Positions 1-6,918 of a stretch of DNA of 7,971 nucleotides are shown in pieces. Positions within the stretch are counted from its first letter, which is position 1; each line of letters begins with the position of its first letter. The DNA is from Bacillota bacterium. Lineage in GTDB: Bacteria; Bacillota_A; Clostridia; DSM-8532. Location: the NCBI GenBank assembly GCA_023424865.1, contig JAFADM010000218.1, forward strand, positions 1-7,971, read 5' to 3'. The notes beneath the pieces were generated by a model. The model was not told the origin of the DNA, did no database searches, and worked only from the letters and a program-made list of their open reading frames with translations. The translations under genes were made by a program, and so were the position numbers.

Positions 1-101
1 AGGACAATAACCGAAAAGACGGCAAATACAATAAGTGTGAGCAAATAGCTTGTGGTTACTTTTAAGGCCCGCTTGATAACGGACCAAGCCTTGTTATCCA
101 T
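1..101 (-). CDS. N-terminal fragment of an unrecognised membrane protein
   Basis: An ATG at 101-99 opens a frame that stays open to the window edge, giving 33 complete codons. The visible protein starts MDNKAWSVIKRALKV and then runs into a hydrophobic stretch of about 17 residues (SYLLTLIVFAVFSVIV). That is a short basic cytoplasmic head followed by a first membrane helix or uncleaved signal anchor. A G-rich sequence (GGGGGA on the minus strand, about 106-110) sits close upstream and could serve as a weak ribosome binding site. It lies on the same strand as the sigma/anti-sigma/bactofilin-like genes, about 100 bases downstream of them, so it may be read as part of that unit or from its own promoter. 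I do not recognise the family; only the start is visible. Confidence 0.5.
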   Translation of the reverse strand, partial: MDNKAWSVIKRALKVTTSYLLTLIVFAVFSVIV

Positions 102-174
102 AAGTCCCCCAATCACTTTCATGGATGAAGTTTTTAAGAAAGGGCCTTTAACCCCTGTCTTCTTTTATACAATA

Positions 175-194
175 ACAAATTACATGGCATTTGT
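175..194. repeat. AT-rich inverted repeat in the gap before the left-edge gene
   Basis: ACAAAT (175-180) and ATTTGT (189-194) are perfect 6-base inverted arms separated by 8 bases. The repeat lies in the 103-base gap (102-204) between the bactofilin-like gene and the left-edge membrane gene. The geometry fits a small operator or a weak RNA hairpin. No T-run follows it, so it does not look like an intrinsic terminator. In AT-rich DNA a repeat of this size can occur by chance. I see no convincing promoter in the gap: CTGACA and TGTAAT 18 bases apart on the minus strand is the best pair, and it lacks the key A at the second position of the -10 box. Confidence 0.25.
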
Positions 195-204
195 ATATCC
201 TTTG

Positions 205-1497
205 TCAGAACCGGTTCGGGTTCCCTGAGTCGTCTAAGGTTTCGGGCACGCCGTACTCCAGCCCGGCCTGAACATTGGCCGCCACAGCCATTTTTCGAAG
301 GCTCTGAAGAATGGCGCCGGTTCCAAACAACCAGATGCCGCCATGAACAAGGAAACGCATAATGCCCGTTATAAGGCCCAAACCACCCAGAGCACTCATA
401 AGCTCAAGCAAAATCTGAACGCCTGTTATGCTGCCCAGACCCACTACCAGCCTGGCTGCCAGGCTGCCCCTTTTAAGGAGCCGGTTTCCCAGCCACAAGG
501 AGACGGGAAGGCCGGCAAAAAGGGTCACAATGAGCACCACTAAGCCCAGAAGGCCTGCGGCTGCCAGAAAGACAATCCCCCTGAACAGGGCCAGCGTTAA
601 AAGCAACAGAATAAAAAGAAGTATGCTTCCGCCCACAATGCTTCCAAAGGCGGCCACACCTGTTCCCGCAACAGCCACCGGCTTTTCGGCTATAAGGGCG
701 CCGGAGCGCTCGAAGAACCAGGGAAACAGCTTATAAAGCCCCAAGCCTATTAAATAGTAAAGGCCCATGGTTAATACCCACTTAACAGCTGCCCAGATAC
801 TCAAAGTCCTGTCCGGCTGACGGCTGACTGGGTCGATGGCGATATACTCGTATTCGCCCACCTCAACTCCGTTGGGGAAATTGTAATCGGCTACACCCTT
901 ATACGTTAATTTCCCCTTTATGACGGTTCCGGGAAGTATGCGAAAGGAGCTGTTCTCCGTCATGTCGTGTACCACCACGTCCTTTTCGTAGGTTCCGCTT
1001 AAGGTAATATCGGTCCCGAAAAGATGGGCATTGCCTTTAATAACACCGCTGAGGGTCATTATCCCTCCGAAAAGATACACATTGCCATCAACCCGGGAGG
1101 TATTTCCAAGAGCGATATTCGAGCCATAAAGCATGACATTGCGGCCTATTGTTCCGTTAAGCCGGGTCATCTCGCCGAAGGCTCTGACATTACCGCTGAT
1201 TTCCCCTCCCAGCTCAAGGTTGATGGCGCCTCCCAGCATATCACCTTCTATGATGCCGCTGGAAAGGATCTCCTGGGCCAAACCCATAAGATCCCCTTTT
1301 ATAAGCCCTTCGTTGACAATGCTTCCGCCGGTTTTTATATAGTCACTTTCATGTACCTCAGCTTGGTCAATGGTATAAATTTCTCCCGAATAGGGACCTG
1401 CCAGTGGATCCGTTCCCATAGCCAGCGTTTGTGTAAAGCCCGACCCCAGGACAAAGGAAAGTGTAAAAAGAGAAACTGCCAGTCTTTTTTCCTTCAT
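205..1497 (-). CDS. Exported bactofilin-like beta-helix protein with multi-helix membrane tail
   Basis: A 430-residue protein in three parts. Residues 1-26 form a signal peptide (MKEKR head, hydrophobic core, likely cleavage after TLA). Residues about 58-200 form six to seven coils of 17-20 residues, with recurring G-x-(I/V)-x-G-(N/D)-V and L-x-G-x-I-x-L-x-G patterns. This is the right-handed beta-helix style of the bactofilin / polymer-forming cytoskeletal family. Residues about 236-400 hold four or five hydrophobic helices (about 236-256, 275-303, 307-336, 350-370, 375-397). Canonical bactofilins are short, soluble and cytoplasmic; here the signal peptide predicts that the helix lies outside the membrane. 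The start ATG overlaps the anti-sigma stop (TAATG), with AAAGGAG at 1504-1510 spaced 6 bases, so translation is probably coupled. Inferred role: envelope scaffold or sensor working with the sigma factor. The domain call is good; the function is unknown. Confidence 0.8.
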   Translation of the reverse strand: MKEKRLAVSLFTLSFVLGSGFTQTLAMGTDPLAGPYSGEIYTIDQAEVHESDYIKTGGSIVNEGLIKGDLMGLAQEILSSGIIEGDMLGGAINLELGGEISGNVRAFGEMTRLNGTIGRNVMLYGSNIALGNTSRVDGNVYLFGGIMTLSGVIKGNAHLFGTDITLSGTYEKDVVVHDMTENSSFRILPGTVIKGKLTYKGVADYNFPNGVEVGEYEYIAIDPVSRQPDRTLSIWAAVKWVLTMGLYYLIGLGLYKLFPWFFERSGALIAEKPVAVAGTGVAAFGSIVGGSILLFILLLLTLALFRGIVFLAAAGLLGLVVLIVTLFAGLPVSLWLGNRLLKRGSLAARLVVGLGSITGVQILLELMSALGGLGLITGIMRFLVHGGIWLFGTGAILQSLRKMAVAANVQAGLEYGVPETLDDSGNPNRF

Positions 1498-2027
1498 TAG
1501 CGACTCCTTTCAGGATAGGGTGCCAAACCCCTTTTGCTTTTTCTGTAGGCGTAATAAATCCCGCCTGTAAGCAAAAGGAGCAGGTAGCACATGAAAGCCT
1601 TCTGCAGAAATGGCACATTGGCAAGAAGAATGACCAGAAATCCAAGGAGCTTCATTGCAGACAGGCCCAGTGAAAGCAAGATATCGGTTTCCGCCTGTCC
1701 GGGCTTTATACCGGTTTGCAACAGCCGAAGCATTGAAAGAAACATGAGTATGGAGGAGGCTGCCACAGAAAGGGAAATTCTTAAAAGCCGCCTTTTAAGC
1801 TTTCTAATTTTAAAGCAATGAATATCCTCCATGACCTTAAAAGTCAAGTTTTCCGGTACCGTCTCTTCACAGGTTTCAAAAAACTCAAGGCTGTCCATCA
1901 GCTTCCATGAAAGCTCCCGGCAGTCTGGGCATTGGTCCATATGCCTCAAAAGGGCAGCCCATTCAGCCTTATTCAGGCCTTCGTCGGCCTTTTTCATCAT
2001 CAGCTTCCACGCTTCTTCACAATCCAT
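1497..2027 (-). CDS. Membrane anti-sigma factor with zinc-finger (ZAS/zf-HC2-like) N-terminus
   Basis: A 176-residue protein. The N-terminal segment contains C3 and the H29-x3-C33-x2-C36 motif that marks zinc-associated anti-sigma domains, which hold ECF sigma factors inactive in the cytoplasm. A linker with VPENLTFKVMEDI (about 58-69), typical of the region between this domain and the membrane, leads to hydrophobic segments at about 84-104, 117-139 and 143-161. The loops between them are short, so there is no large outside sensor domain of the RsiW or RseA kind. Three helices would place the basic tail (RKSKRG, 162-167) outside, against the positive-inside rule, so one segment may not span. 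The gene overlaps the sigma gene by 28 bases and has AGGAGG at 2035-2040, 7 bases from its ATG. The downstream bactofilin-like gene starts on its stop codon. The partner sigma factor is inferred from gene order. Confidence 0.85.
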   Translation of the reverse strand: MDCEEAWKLMMKKADEGLNKAEWAALLRHMDQCPDCRELSWKLMDSLEFFETCEETVPENLTFKVMEDIHCFKIRKLKRRLLRISLSVAASSILMFLSMLRLLQTGIKPGQAETDILLSLGLSAMKLLGFLVILLANVPFLQKAFMCYLLLLLTGGIYYAYRKSKRGLAPYPERSR

Positions 2028-2572
2028 GATGTATCCTCCTTTCCAGGCTTAAGCTTTTCCGCCAGCATTTTTCTGGCCCTGTACAGCCTGTTTTTAACAA
2101 TGGTCATGGGATAATTGGTCACCTTGCAGATCTCTTCATAGGAAAGATCGTGACGGTGATAAAGCACCATAACCACCCGATACATGGGCGGCAGCTCCAT
2201 AAGCGCCTTATCCACAAGCTCTCTTTTTTCGGTTTCGAGAAGAGCCTGCTCAGGAAGGCCACGATCCGAAGACAGGCTTTCCATGGCAGCTTCATCCCAC
2301 TCCACAAGACGTTTATCCTTCTGATTTAAATTGAGGCAGTGATTCACCGTAATACGTGCAATCCAGGCTTTAAAGCTAAGATTGGCATCAAAACGGCTCA
2401 AATTGACCCAGACCTTTAAAAAAACCTCCTGGGCCGCATCCGCCGCATCGCTTTTATTTCGTAAAACCTGGCATGCAATGCTGTAAACCAGATTCTTATA
2501 TTTTGCCACAAGAGGCTCAAAAGCCTCCTTATTTCCCTGAAGACATTTTTTTATCAGCAGGTTTTCATCCAT
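2000..2572 (-). CDS. ECF-type RNA polymerase sigma factor
   Basis: A 190-residue protein of the extracytoplasmic-function sigma-70 group, which directs RNA polymerase to a small stress or envelope regulon. Region 2 lies at about 18-88, with the typical DAADAAQEVFLKVW core at 42-55 and FKAWIARITVNHCLN at 67-81. Region 4 lies at about 117-172, with ELPPMYRVVMVLYHR followed by the helix-turn-helix LSYEEICKV...TIVKNRLYRARKML. There is no region 1.1 or 3, as expected for the group. I start it at the ATG 2572-2570. A perfect AGGAGG (2580-2585) stands 7 bases upstream, and the longer frame from a TTG at 2593 would have to translate through that binding site. The gene ends inside the anti-sigma gene (28-base overlap). 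It is the first gene of the cassette and may autoregulate; see the candidate promoter at 2635-2661. The regulon cannot be read from this window. Confidence 0.93.
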   Translation of the reverse strand: MDENLLIKKCLQGNKEAFEPLVAKYKNLVYSIACQVLRNKSDAADAAQEVFLKVWVNLSRFDANLSFKAWIARITVNHCLNLNQKDKRLVEWDEAAMESLSSDRGLPEQALLETEKRELVDKALMELPPMYRVVMVLYHRHDLSYEEICKVTNYPMTIVKNRLYRARKMLAEKLKPGKEDTSWIVKKRGS

Positions 2573-2634
2573 AGGGACACCTCCTGTCTTCAACTATCTT
2601 ACAGCCAGGCGCAGAAATAAGTCTGATCCCAAGA

Positions 2635-2661
2635 GACGGCCCGCCGAAAAACAACTATTCC
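2635..2661 (-). promoter_or_regulatory. Candidate ECF-type promoter upstream of the sigma gene
   Basis: In the 97-base gap between parC and the sigma gene, the minus strand carries GGAAT (2661-2657), a T-run in the spacer, then CGTC (2638-2635). ECF promoters typically have a GGAAC or GAAAC-like -35 box, T-rich DNA just after it and a CGT(C/A)-like -10 box. The boxes here are 18 bases apart, one or two more than usual, and the -35 box has T for C. The position would give a leader of about 55 bases. Self-activation is common for these cassettes but is an inference here. No intrinsic terminator for parC is visible in the same gap. Confidence 0.3.
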
Positions 2662-2668
2662 ACAAGTA

Positions 2669-4867
2669 TCAGAACAAGCCCAGCTGCCGGTCTTCCTTGT
2701 CCTCATCCTTAAGATAGCAGCCGATAGCCGGAATCTTGGCTCTGTAATATTCAGGCTCACTCAGAACCACTTCCGACAGAGGCACGAAGGCCGTCATAAA
2801 GCTTCCTTTTTTGGATTTTAATACCTGCACCCCCTGAGAATCACGGGTGGTTTTGGAATTAATTTCCGACGAATGGAATACCAAAAGCTTGTCGATATTG
2901 CTAACAGCGGCAAAGTCCCCGTCCTCCTGAATAAAATGAAGAGCCACAAGAGGGGATTCGGCATTATAAGCATTGGCAAGCTTCTTGCGGTTTTGCTTGG
3001 TGGCATAGCTGGCAACGGGAATTTTGGCAACCTTACCGTTTTCAAAGGCAAACAGGATGTTGCCTGAATAATCCTCCGTCGCATGAATTTTTATAATCTT
3101 TTCACCTGCCTCCAGGCCAAGAAGGTTTACCAGATAATCGCCCAGGCTGCTGACCTTGCTGTCTCCAAGCTCATGAATACGCATTTTGTAAACCAGAGCT
3201 TTATTTGAGAACAGAAGAAGCTCCGCCTTGTTCCGGGTCTCCACCTCCTGAACAATCCTGTCCTCCTCCTTGAGCTTATGCTCGCCTGAGGAACGAAGGG
3301 ATGCCAGGGTAATCTTTTTCATATAGCCATGCTCCGTGAGGAAAAGCCTTACCTTGTAATCTTCAATAAGATTCTCCTCGGTAATCACTTCCACGTGCTG
3401 CTCACCGATGATTTCCGTTTTTCTCTCCAGGCCGTATTTTTTATCAATTTCCTCCAGCTCTTTGCAGATAATGGTAAGAATACGGGTATCGTGGGCCAGC
3501 ACATCCTTTAAATCCTTTATTTCCTTGACCAGTTTATCCATGTCGCGGGTCTGTCTTAATATATATTCCTTGTTCAGGTTTCTGAGACGTATCTCCGCAA
3601 TGTAATCCGCCTGAACCTCGTCAATGGAGAAGCCCTTCATTAAATTTGGAACCACCTTGGCCTCTTTTTCAGTGCTGCGAATGATTTGTATTGCCTTATC
3701 GATATCCAGAAGAATTTTGGACAGGCCCTCAAGAAGATGAAGCCGCTCCTCCTTCTTTTCCATATCAAACCGGGTCCTTTTTCGGATGACGTCCATCCGA
3801 AAGTCTATCCAGTGCCGCAAAATCCCCTCCACTCCAAGCACCTGCGGCTTCTGGCCAATTAAGATGTTGAAGTTGCAGCCGAAGCTGTCCTGAAGGGGTG
3901 TAAGCTTAAACAGCTTATTCATAAGGGCGTCGGGGTCGGCGCTCTTTTTAATGTCCAGGGTAATTTTAAGACCGTTCAAATCCGTTTCGTCCCGGACGTC
4001 GGTAATATCCTTGATTTTACCGTCACGGATAATTACAGCAATAGCCTCAATAATAGCTTCCGAGGTGGTGGTATAAGGAATCTCATAAATTTCCACACAG
4101 TTGTTTTTCTTATCGTACCGGTATTTTCCCCGGATTTTAAAGGAGCCCCGGCCTGTGGCGTAGATTTTCCTCATATCCTGCTCATTTAAAATGAGCTGGC
4201 CTCCGGTTGTAAAATCCGGCCCCTTGAGGTACCGCATGAGGTCCGGCTTATCCTCACGGATATAGGCAATGGTGGCGCGGCACACCTCTCTTAAGTTAAA
4301 GCTGCAGATATTGGAGGCCATACCTACCGCAATGCCCTGGTTTGAATTGACCAGAATACTGGGAAAGGCAGCGGGAAGCAATAGAGGCTCTTTAAGCGTA
4401 CCGTCGTAATTGTCTATAAATTCAACGGTTTCCTTATCAATATCCTTGAACATTTCCTCGCAGATTTCGGACAGCTTAACCTCCGTGTAACGGGCGGCAG
4501 CGTAGCGCATATCCCGGGAGTAAACCCGTCCGAAATTACCCTTGGAATCCACATAGGGGTGGAGCAGGGACATGTTGCCCGTGGTCAGGCGCACCATAGT
4601 TTCGTAAATAGGCCCGTCACCGTGGGGATTCAGCTTCATCGTCTGGCCCACAACATTGGCCGATTTGGTTTTCTGGCTCTTCAAAAGACCCATTTTGTAC
4701 ATGGTATATAGAAGCTTTCGGTGGGAGGGCTTAAGCCCGTCGATTTCCGGAATCGCTCTGGAAACGATGACGCTCATGGCGTAGGGCATATAATTGCTGG
4801 TAAGGGTTTTCACAATGGGCTGTTCCCAGTGGAGACCCTGTTTTATCTCTTTCATTGGTAATGTCAC
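2669..4867 (-). CDS. parC: DNA topoisomerase IV subunit A (divergent type)
   Basis: A 732-residue DNA-cleaving subunit of a type IIA topoisomerase, acting with the ParE-like ATPase encoded just upstream. The winged-helix breakage domain starts with YAMSVIVSRAIPEIDGLKP (27-47). The active pair is R126-Y127 (AAARYTEVKLS); Y127 forms the DNA link. The intercalating isoleucine is I179 (GIAVGMASN). A coiled-coil tower and gate follow (about 350-480), then a short beta-pinwheel C-terminal domain (about 505-715). No GyrA box (QRRGGKG) is visible, which favours topoisomerase IV over gyrase. Several signatures differ from the norm: LNPHGD for YHPHGD, G85-P86 at the quinolone-pocket serine and alanine, CSFN for PPHN, and one-residue losses near 42 and 77. 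The start is a GTG at 4867 with a weak GGA-type site; the ATG at 4855 (MKEIKQG) is the alternative. The chromosomal gyrase is presumably elsewhere. The subunit call is firm; parC rather than gyrA is likely. Confidence 0.85.
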   Translation of the reverse strand: MTLPMKEIKQGLHWEQPIVKTLTSNYMPYAMSVIVSRAIPEIDGLKPSHRKLLYTMYKMGLLKSQKTKSANVVGQTMKLNPHGDGPIYETMVRLTTGNMSLLHPYVDSKGNFGRVYSRDMRYAAARYTEVKLSEICEEMFKDIDKETVEFIDNYDGTLKEPLLLPAAFPSILVNSNQGIAVGMASNICSFNLREVCRATIAYIREDKPDLMRYLKGPDFTTGGQLILNEQDMRKIYATGRGSFKIRGKYRYDKKNNCVEIYEIPYTTTSEAIIEAIAVIIRDGKIKDITDVRDETDLNGLKITLDIKKSADPDALMNKLFKLTPLQDSFGCNFNILIGQKPQVLGVEGILRHWIDFRMDVIRKRTRFDMEKKEERLHLLEGLSKILLDIDKAIQIIRSTEKEAKVVPNLMKGFSIDEVQADYIAEIRLRNLNKEYILRQTRDMDKLVKEIKDLKDVLAHDTRILTIICKELEEIDKKYGLERKTEIIGEQHVEVITEENLIEDYKVRLFLTEHGYMKKITLASLRSSGEHKLKEEDRIVQEVETRNKAELLLFSNKALVYKMRIHELGDSKVSSLGDYLVNLLGLEAGEKIIKIHATEDYSGNILFAFENGKVAKIPVASYATKQNRKKLANAYNAESPLVALHFIQEDGDFAAVSNIDKLLVFHSSEINSKTTRDSQGVQVLKSKKGSFMTAFVPLSEVVLSEPEYYRAKIPAIGCYLKDEDKEDRQLGLF

Positions 4868-4887
4868 ATTCCTTTCCAGGGCTTTTA

Positions 4888-6855
4888 TTAGTTTACATCC
4901 AACGCATCCATGTATTCATGACCGTGCTCTGCAATATAGTCCTTGCGTCCCTGAAGATTATCCCCCAAAAGGAGTTCAAAAAATTTACGGGTTTCTTCCC
5001 CATCCTCAGGCATAACCTTAATGAGACGGCGGGATTCAGGGTTCATGGTGGTTGTCCACATCATTTCCGGTTCGTTCTCTCCAAGACCCTTGGAACGCTG
5101 AATGACCACCTTTTGCCCCTTGAGCTTTTCCATAATTGCAGCTTTTTCCCGTTCCGTATAGGCAAATTGGATGGAATCCTTGGAACTGATTTCAAAAAGC
5201 GGGGATTCGGCGATGTACACCTTGCCCACTTCAATTAAGGTGGGAACCAGCCTGTAGAGCATGGCCAGTATAAGCGTGCGAATCTGGTAGCCGTCCACAT
5301 CGGCATCGGTACAGATAATAACCTTATCCCATTTGAGGCTGTCCAGGTCGAAGGCGCTTAAATCCTTGGCATGGCGGGTCCGTATTTCCACACCGCAGCC
5401 TAAAACCTTTATAAGATCCACAATGATATCATTCTTAAAAATGCTGTCATACTCAGCCTTCAGGCAGTTAAGTATCTTGCCGCGCACAGGCATAATAGCC
5501 TGAAATTCACTGTCCCTTCCCATTTTGCAGGAGCCCAGGGCCGAATCACCCTCCACAATGTAAAGCTCACGCCTTGTTATGTCCTTTGTCCGGCAATCCA
5601 CAAACTTCTTTACCCGGCTTGCAATGTCCATGCTTCCCGAAAGCTTCTTCTTTACGTCAATACGTGCTTTTTCAGCCGATTCCCGGCTTCGCTTGTTAAT
5701 AAGCATCTGGGCGGCTATTTTTTCAGCCTCTTCCTTGTTTTCAATGAGATAAACCTCCATCTGCTGCTTTAAAAAGTCGGTCATGGCCTCCTGGATAAAT
5801 TTATTGCTGATCGCCTTCTTCGTCTGATTCTCGTAGCTGGTGATGGTGGAAAAGGTACTGGAAATAAGGATGAGGCTGTCTTCAATGTCGTTGAAGGTAA
5901 CCTTGCTCTCATTCTTATTGTATTTATTTGCATTTTTAAGGTAACGGTCGATTTCATTGACAAAGGCATTTTTTACGGCCTTGTCAGGGGCGCCGCCATG
6001 CTCCAGCCAGCTGGAATTATGGTAGTATTCCACCCGGTTAATTTCATTGTTGAAGCAGAAAGCCACCTGAATCTTTACCTTGTATTCCGGCTTGTCCTCT
6101 CTGTCCCTGCCCCGGGCACCACCCTCGAAATAGCGCACAGTGGTAAGGCCCTTTTCTTCATTAAGCTCGTTAACATAATCCACTATGCCGTTTTGATAGC
6201 AAAAGCTTTCCTTCTCCCCTGTTTCTTCGTCCTCAAACTCAAAGAGAAGGCCTGCGTTGACCACCGCCTGGCGCTTTAGGATCTCCCGGAAATAGGACGC
6301 CGGAACTGCGATATCGGTAAAAACTTCCCGGTCCGGCTTCCACGTTTGCACCGAACCGGTTCTTTCTCCCATATATTTGGTCTTTTTAAGACCCCCGACA
6401 TTTTCTCCCTTTTCAAAATGGAGATCGTAGCGCCACCCATCCCTGTAAACCGTTACATCCATGAATTCGGAGCTGTACTGGGTGGCGCAGGCGCCAAGAC
6501 CGTTAAGGCCCAGGGCAAACTCATAATTTTCACCGGAGTTGTTGGTGTATTTCCCGCCGGCATAAAGCTCGCAGAAAACCAGCTCCCAATTGTACTTCTC
6601 TTCCTTGGTATTATAATCCACCGGGATACCCCGGCCAAAATCCTCCACGGTAATGGAACGATTCATGTGCCGGACAACCCGGATCATTTTGCCGTAGCCC
6701 TCACGAGCTTCGTCAATAGAGTTGGACAATATTTCGAAAAAGGAGTGGGCACAGCCGTCCAGGCCATCGGATCCGAAAATAACCGCCGGCCTTAGTCGAA
6801 CTCTGTCCGCTCCCTTTAAAGAAGTTATACTGTCATTGCCATAATTTTGAGACAT
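4888..6855 (-). CDS. parE: DNA topoisomerase IV subunit B (divergent GyrB/ParE type)
   Basis: A 655-residue ATPase subunit of a type IIA topoisomerase, opening a two-gene operon with parC (20-base gap). The GHKL ATP-binding fold holds E41 and N45 (EILSNSIDEA), D72 in EDFGRGIP, and the glycine-rich lid GLNGLGA (116-122). The transducer domain ends with the ATP-contacting QTK loop (344-346). The TOPRIM domain has E435 (EGDSALGS) and the metal-binding D517-x-D519-x-D521 (TDADVDGYQIRTL), then QRSKGLGE (586-593) and the tail common to the family. At about 655 residues it lacks the extra insert of long Gram-negative GyrB. Textbook signatures are altered beside the catalytic residues: DNGRGIP to DFGRGIP, EGDSAGGS to EGDSALGS, QRYKGLGE to QRSKGLGE. 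The ATG at 6855 has GAGGAG (6864-6869) 8 bases upstream. GyrB-like proteins are easily confused with ParE; gene order and the partner favour ParE. Confidence 0.87.
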   Translation of the reverse strand: MSQNYGNDSITSLKGADRVRLRPAVIFGSDGLDGCAHSFFEILSNSIDEAREGYGKMIRVVRHMNRSITVEDFGRGIPVDYNTKEEKYNWELVFCELYAGGKYTNNSGENYEFALGLNGLGACATQYSSEFMDVTVYRDGWRYDLHFEKGENVGGLKKTKYMGERTGSVQTWKPDREVFTDIAVPASYFREILKRQAVVNAGLLFEFEDEETGEKESFCYQNGIVDYVNELNEEKGLTTVRYFEGGARGRDREDKPEYKVKIQVAFCFNNEINRVEYYHNSSWLEHGGAPDKAVKNAFVNEIDRYLKNANKYNKNESKVTFNDIEDSLILISSTFSTITSYENQTKKAISNKFIQEAMTDFLKQQMEVYLIENKEEAEKIAAQMLINKRSRESAEKARIDVKKKLSGSMDIASRVKKFVDCRTKDITRRELYIVEGDSALGSCKMGRDSEFQAIMPVRGKILNCLKAEYDSIFKNDIIVDLIKVLGCGVEIRTRHAKDLSAFDLDSLKWDKVIICTDADVDGYQIRTLILAMLYRLVPTLIEVGKVYIAESPLFEISSKDSIQFAYTEREKAAIMEKLKGQKVVIQRSKGLGENEPEMMWTTTMNPESRRLIKVMPEDGEETRKFFELLLGDNLQGRKDYIAEHGHEYMDALDVN

Positions 6856-6863
6856 TCACGCTT

Positions 6864-6869
6864 CTCCTC
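6864..6869 (-). promoter_or_regulatory. Ribosome binding site of parE
   Basis: GAGGAG on the minus strand, 8 bases before the ATG at 6855. The base of the leader hairpin (6876-6902) ends six bases upstream of it, so the hairpin could affect ribosome access. Confidence 0.75.
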
Positions 6870-6875
6870 GCAACG

Positions 6876-6902
6876 CCCCGGGAAAATTGTGTTTTCCCAA
6901 GG
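6876..6902 (-). other. Leader hairpin upstream of parE
   Basis: GGGAAAA (6880-6886) and TTTTCCC (6892-6898) are perfect 7-base inverted arms around a 5-base loop. In RNA read from the minus strand the stem extends to 11 pairs, through two G-U and two more G-C pairs. In plus-strand RNA those two G-U positions would be C-A mismatches, so the structure fits the parE leader. No T-run follows on the minus strand, so it is not a standard intrinsic terminator of the chemoreceptor gene. It may stabilise the message or modulate translation of parE; this role is inferred. Confidence 0.6.
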
Positions 6903-6918
6903 GATTAAAATCGTCACT

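Noticed and set aside
1024..1500. A 158-codon open frame on the plus strand opposite the bactofilin-like gene.
   Set aside because: The minus-strand product has a signal peptide, regular coils and membrane helices, with a good binding site and gene coupling. The antisense product shows no family features.
2573..2593. Extension of the sigma factor start to a TTG at 2593.
   Set aside because: The extension would place the perfect AGGAGG site inside the coding region. The ATG at 2572 sits 7 bases from it, and the extra residues are not typical of the family.
6346..6795. A 149-codon open frame on the plus strand opposite the parE ATPase domain.
   Set aside because: It lies fully opposite conserved GHKL motifs and resembles no known protein.
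2669..6855. Calling the topoisomerase pair gyrB-gyrA.
   Set aside because: The A subunit has no GyrA box and a shortened C-terminal pinwheel, and the locus lacks the usual dnaA/recF neighbours of gyrase genes. The assignment remains probable, not certain.
6876..6902. The hairpin as an intrinsic terminator of the chemoreceptor gene.
   Set aside because: No T-run follows the stem on the minus strand, and it lies downstream of the predicted parE transcript start.
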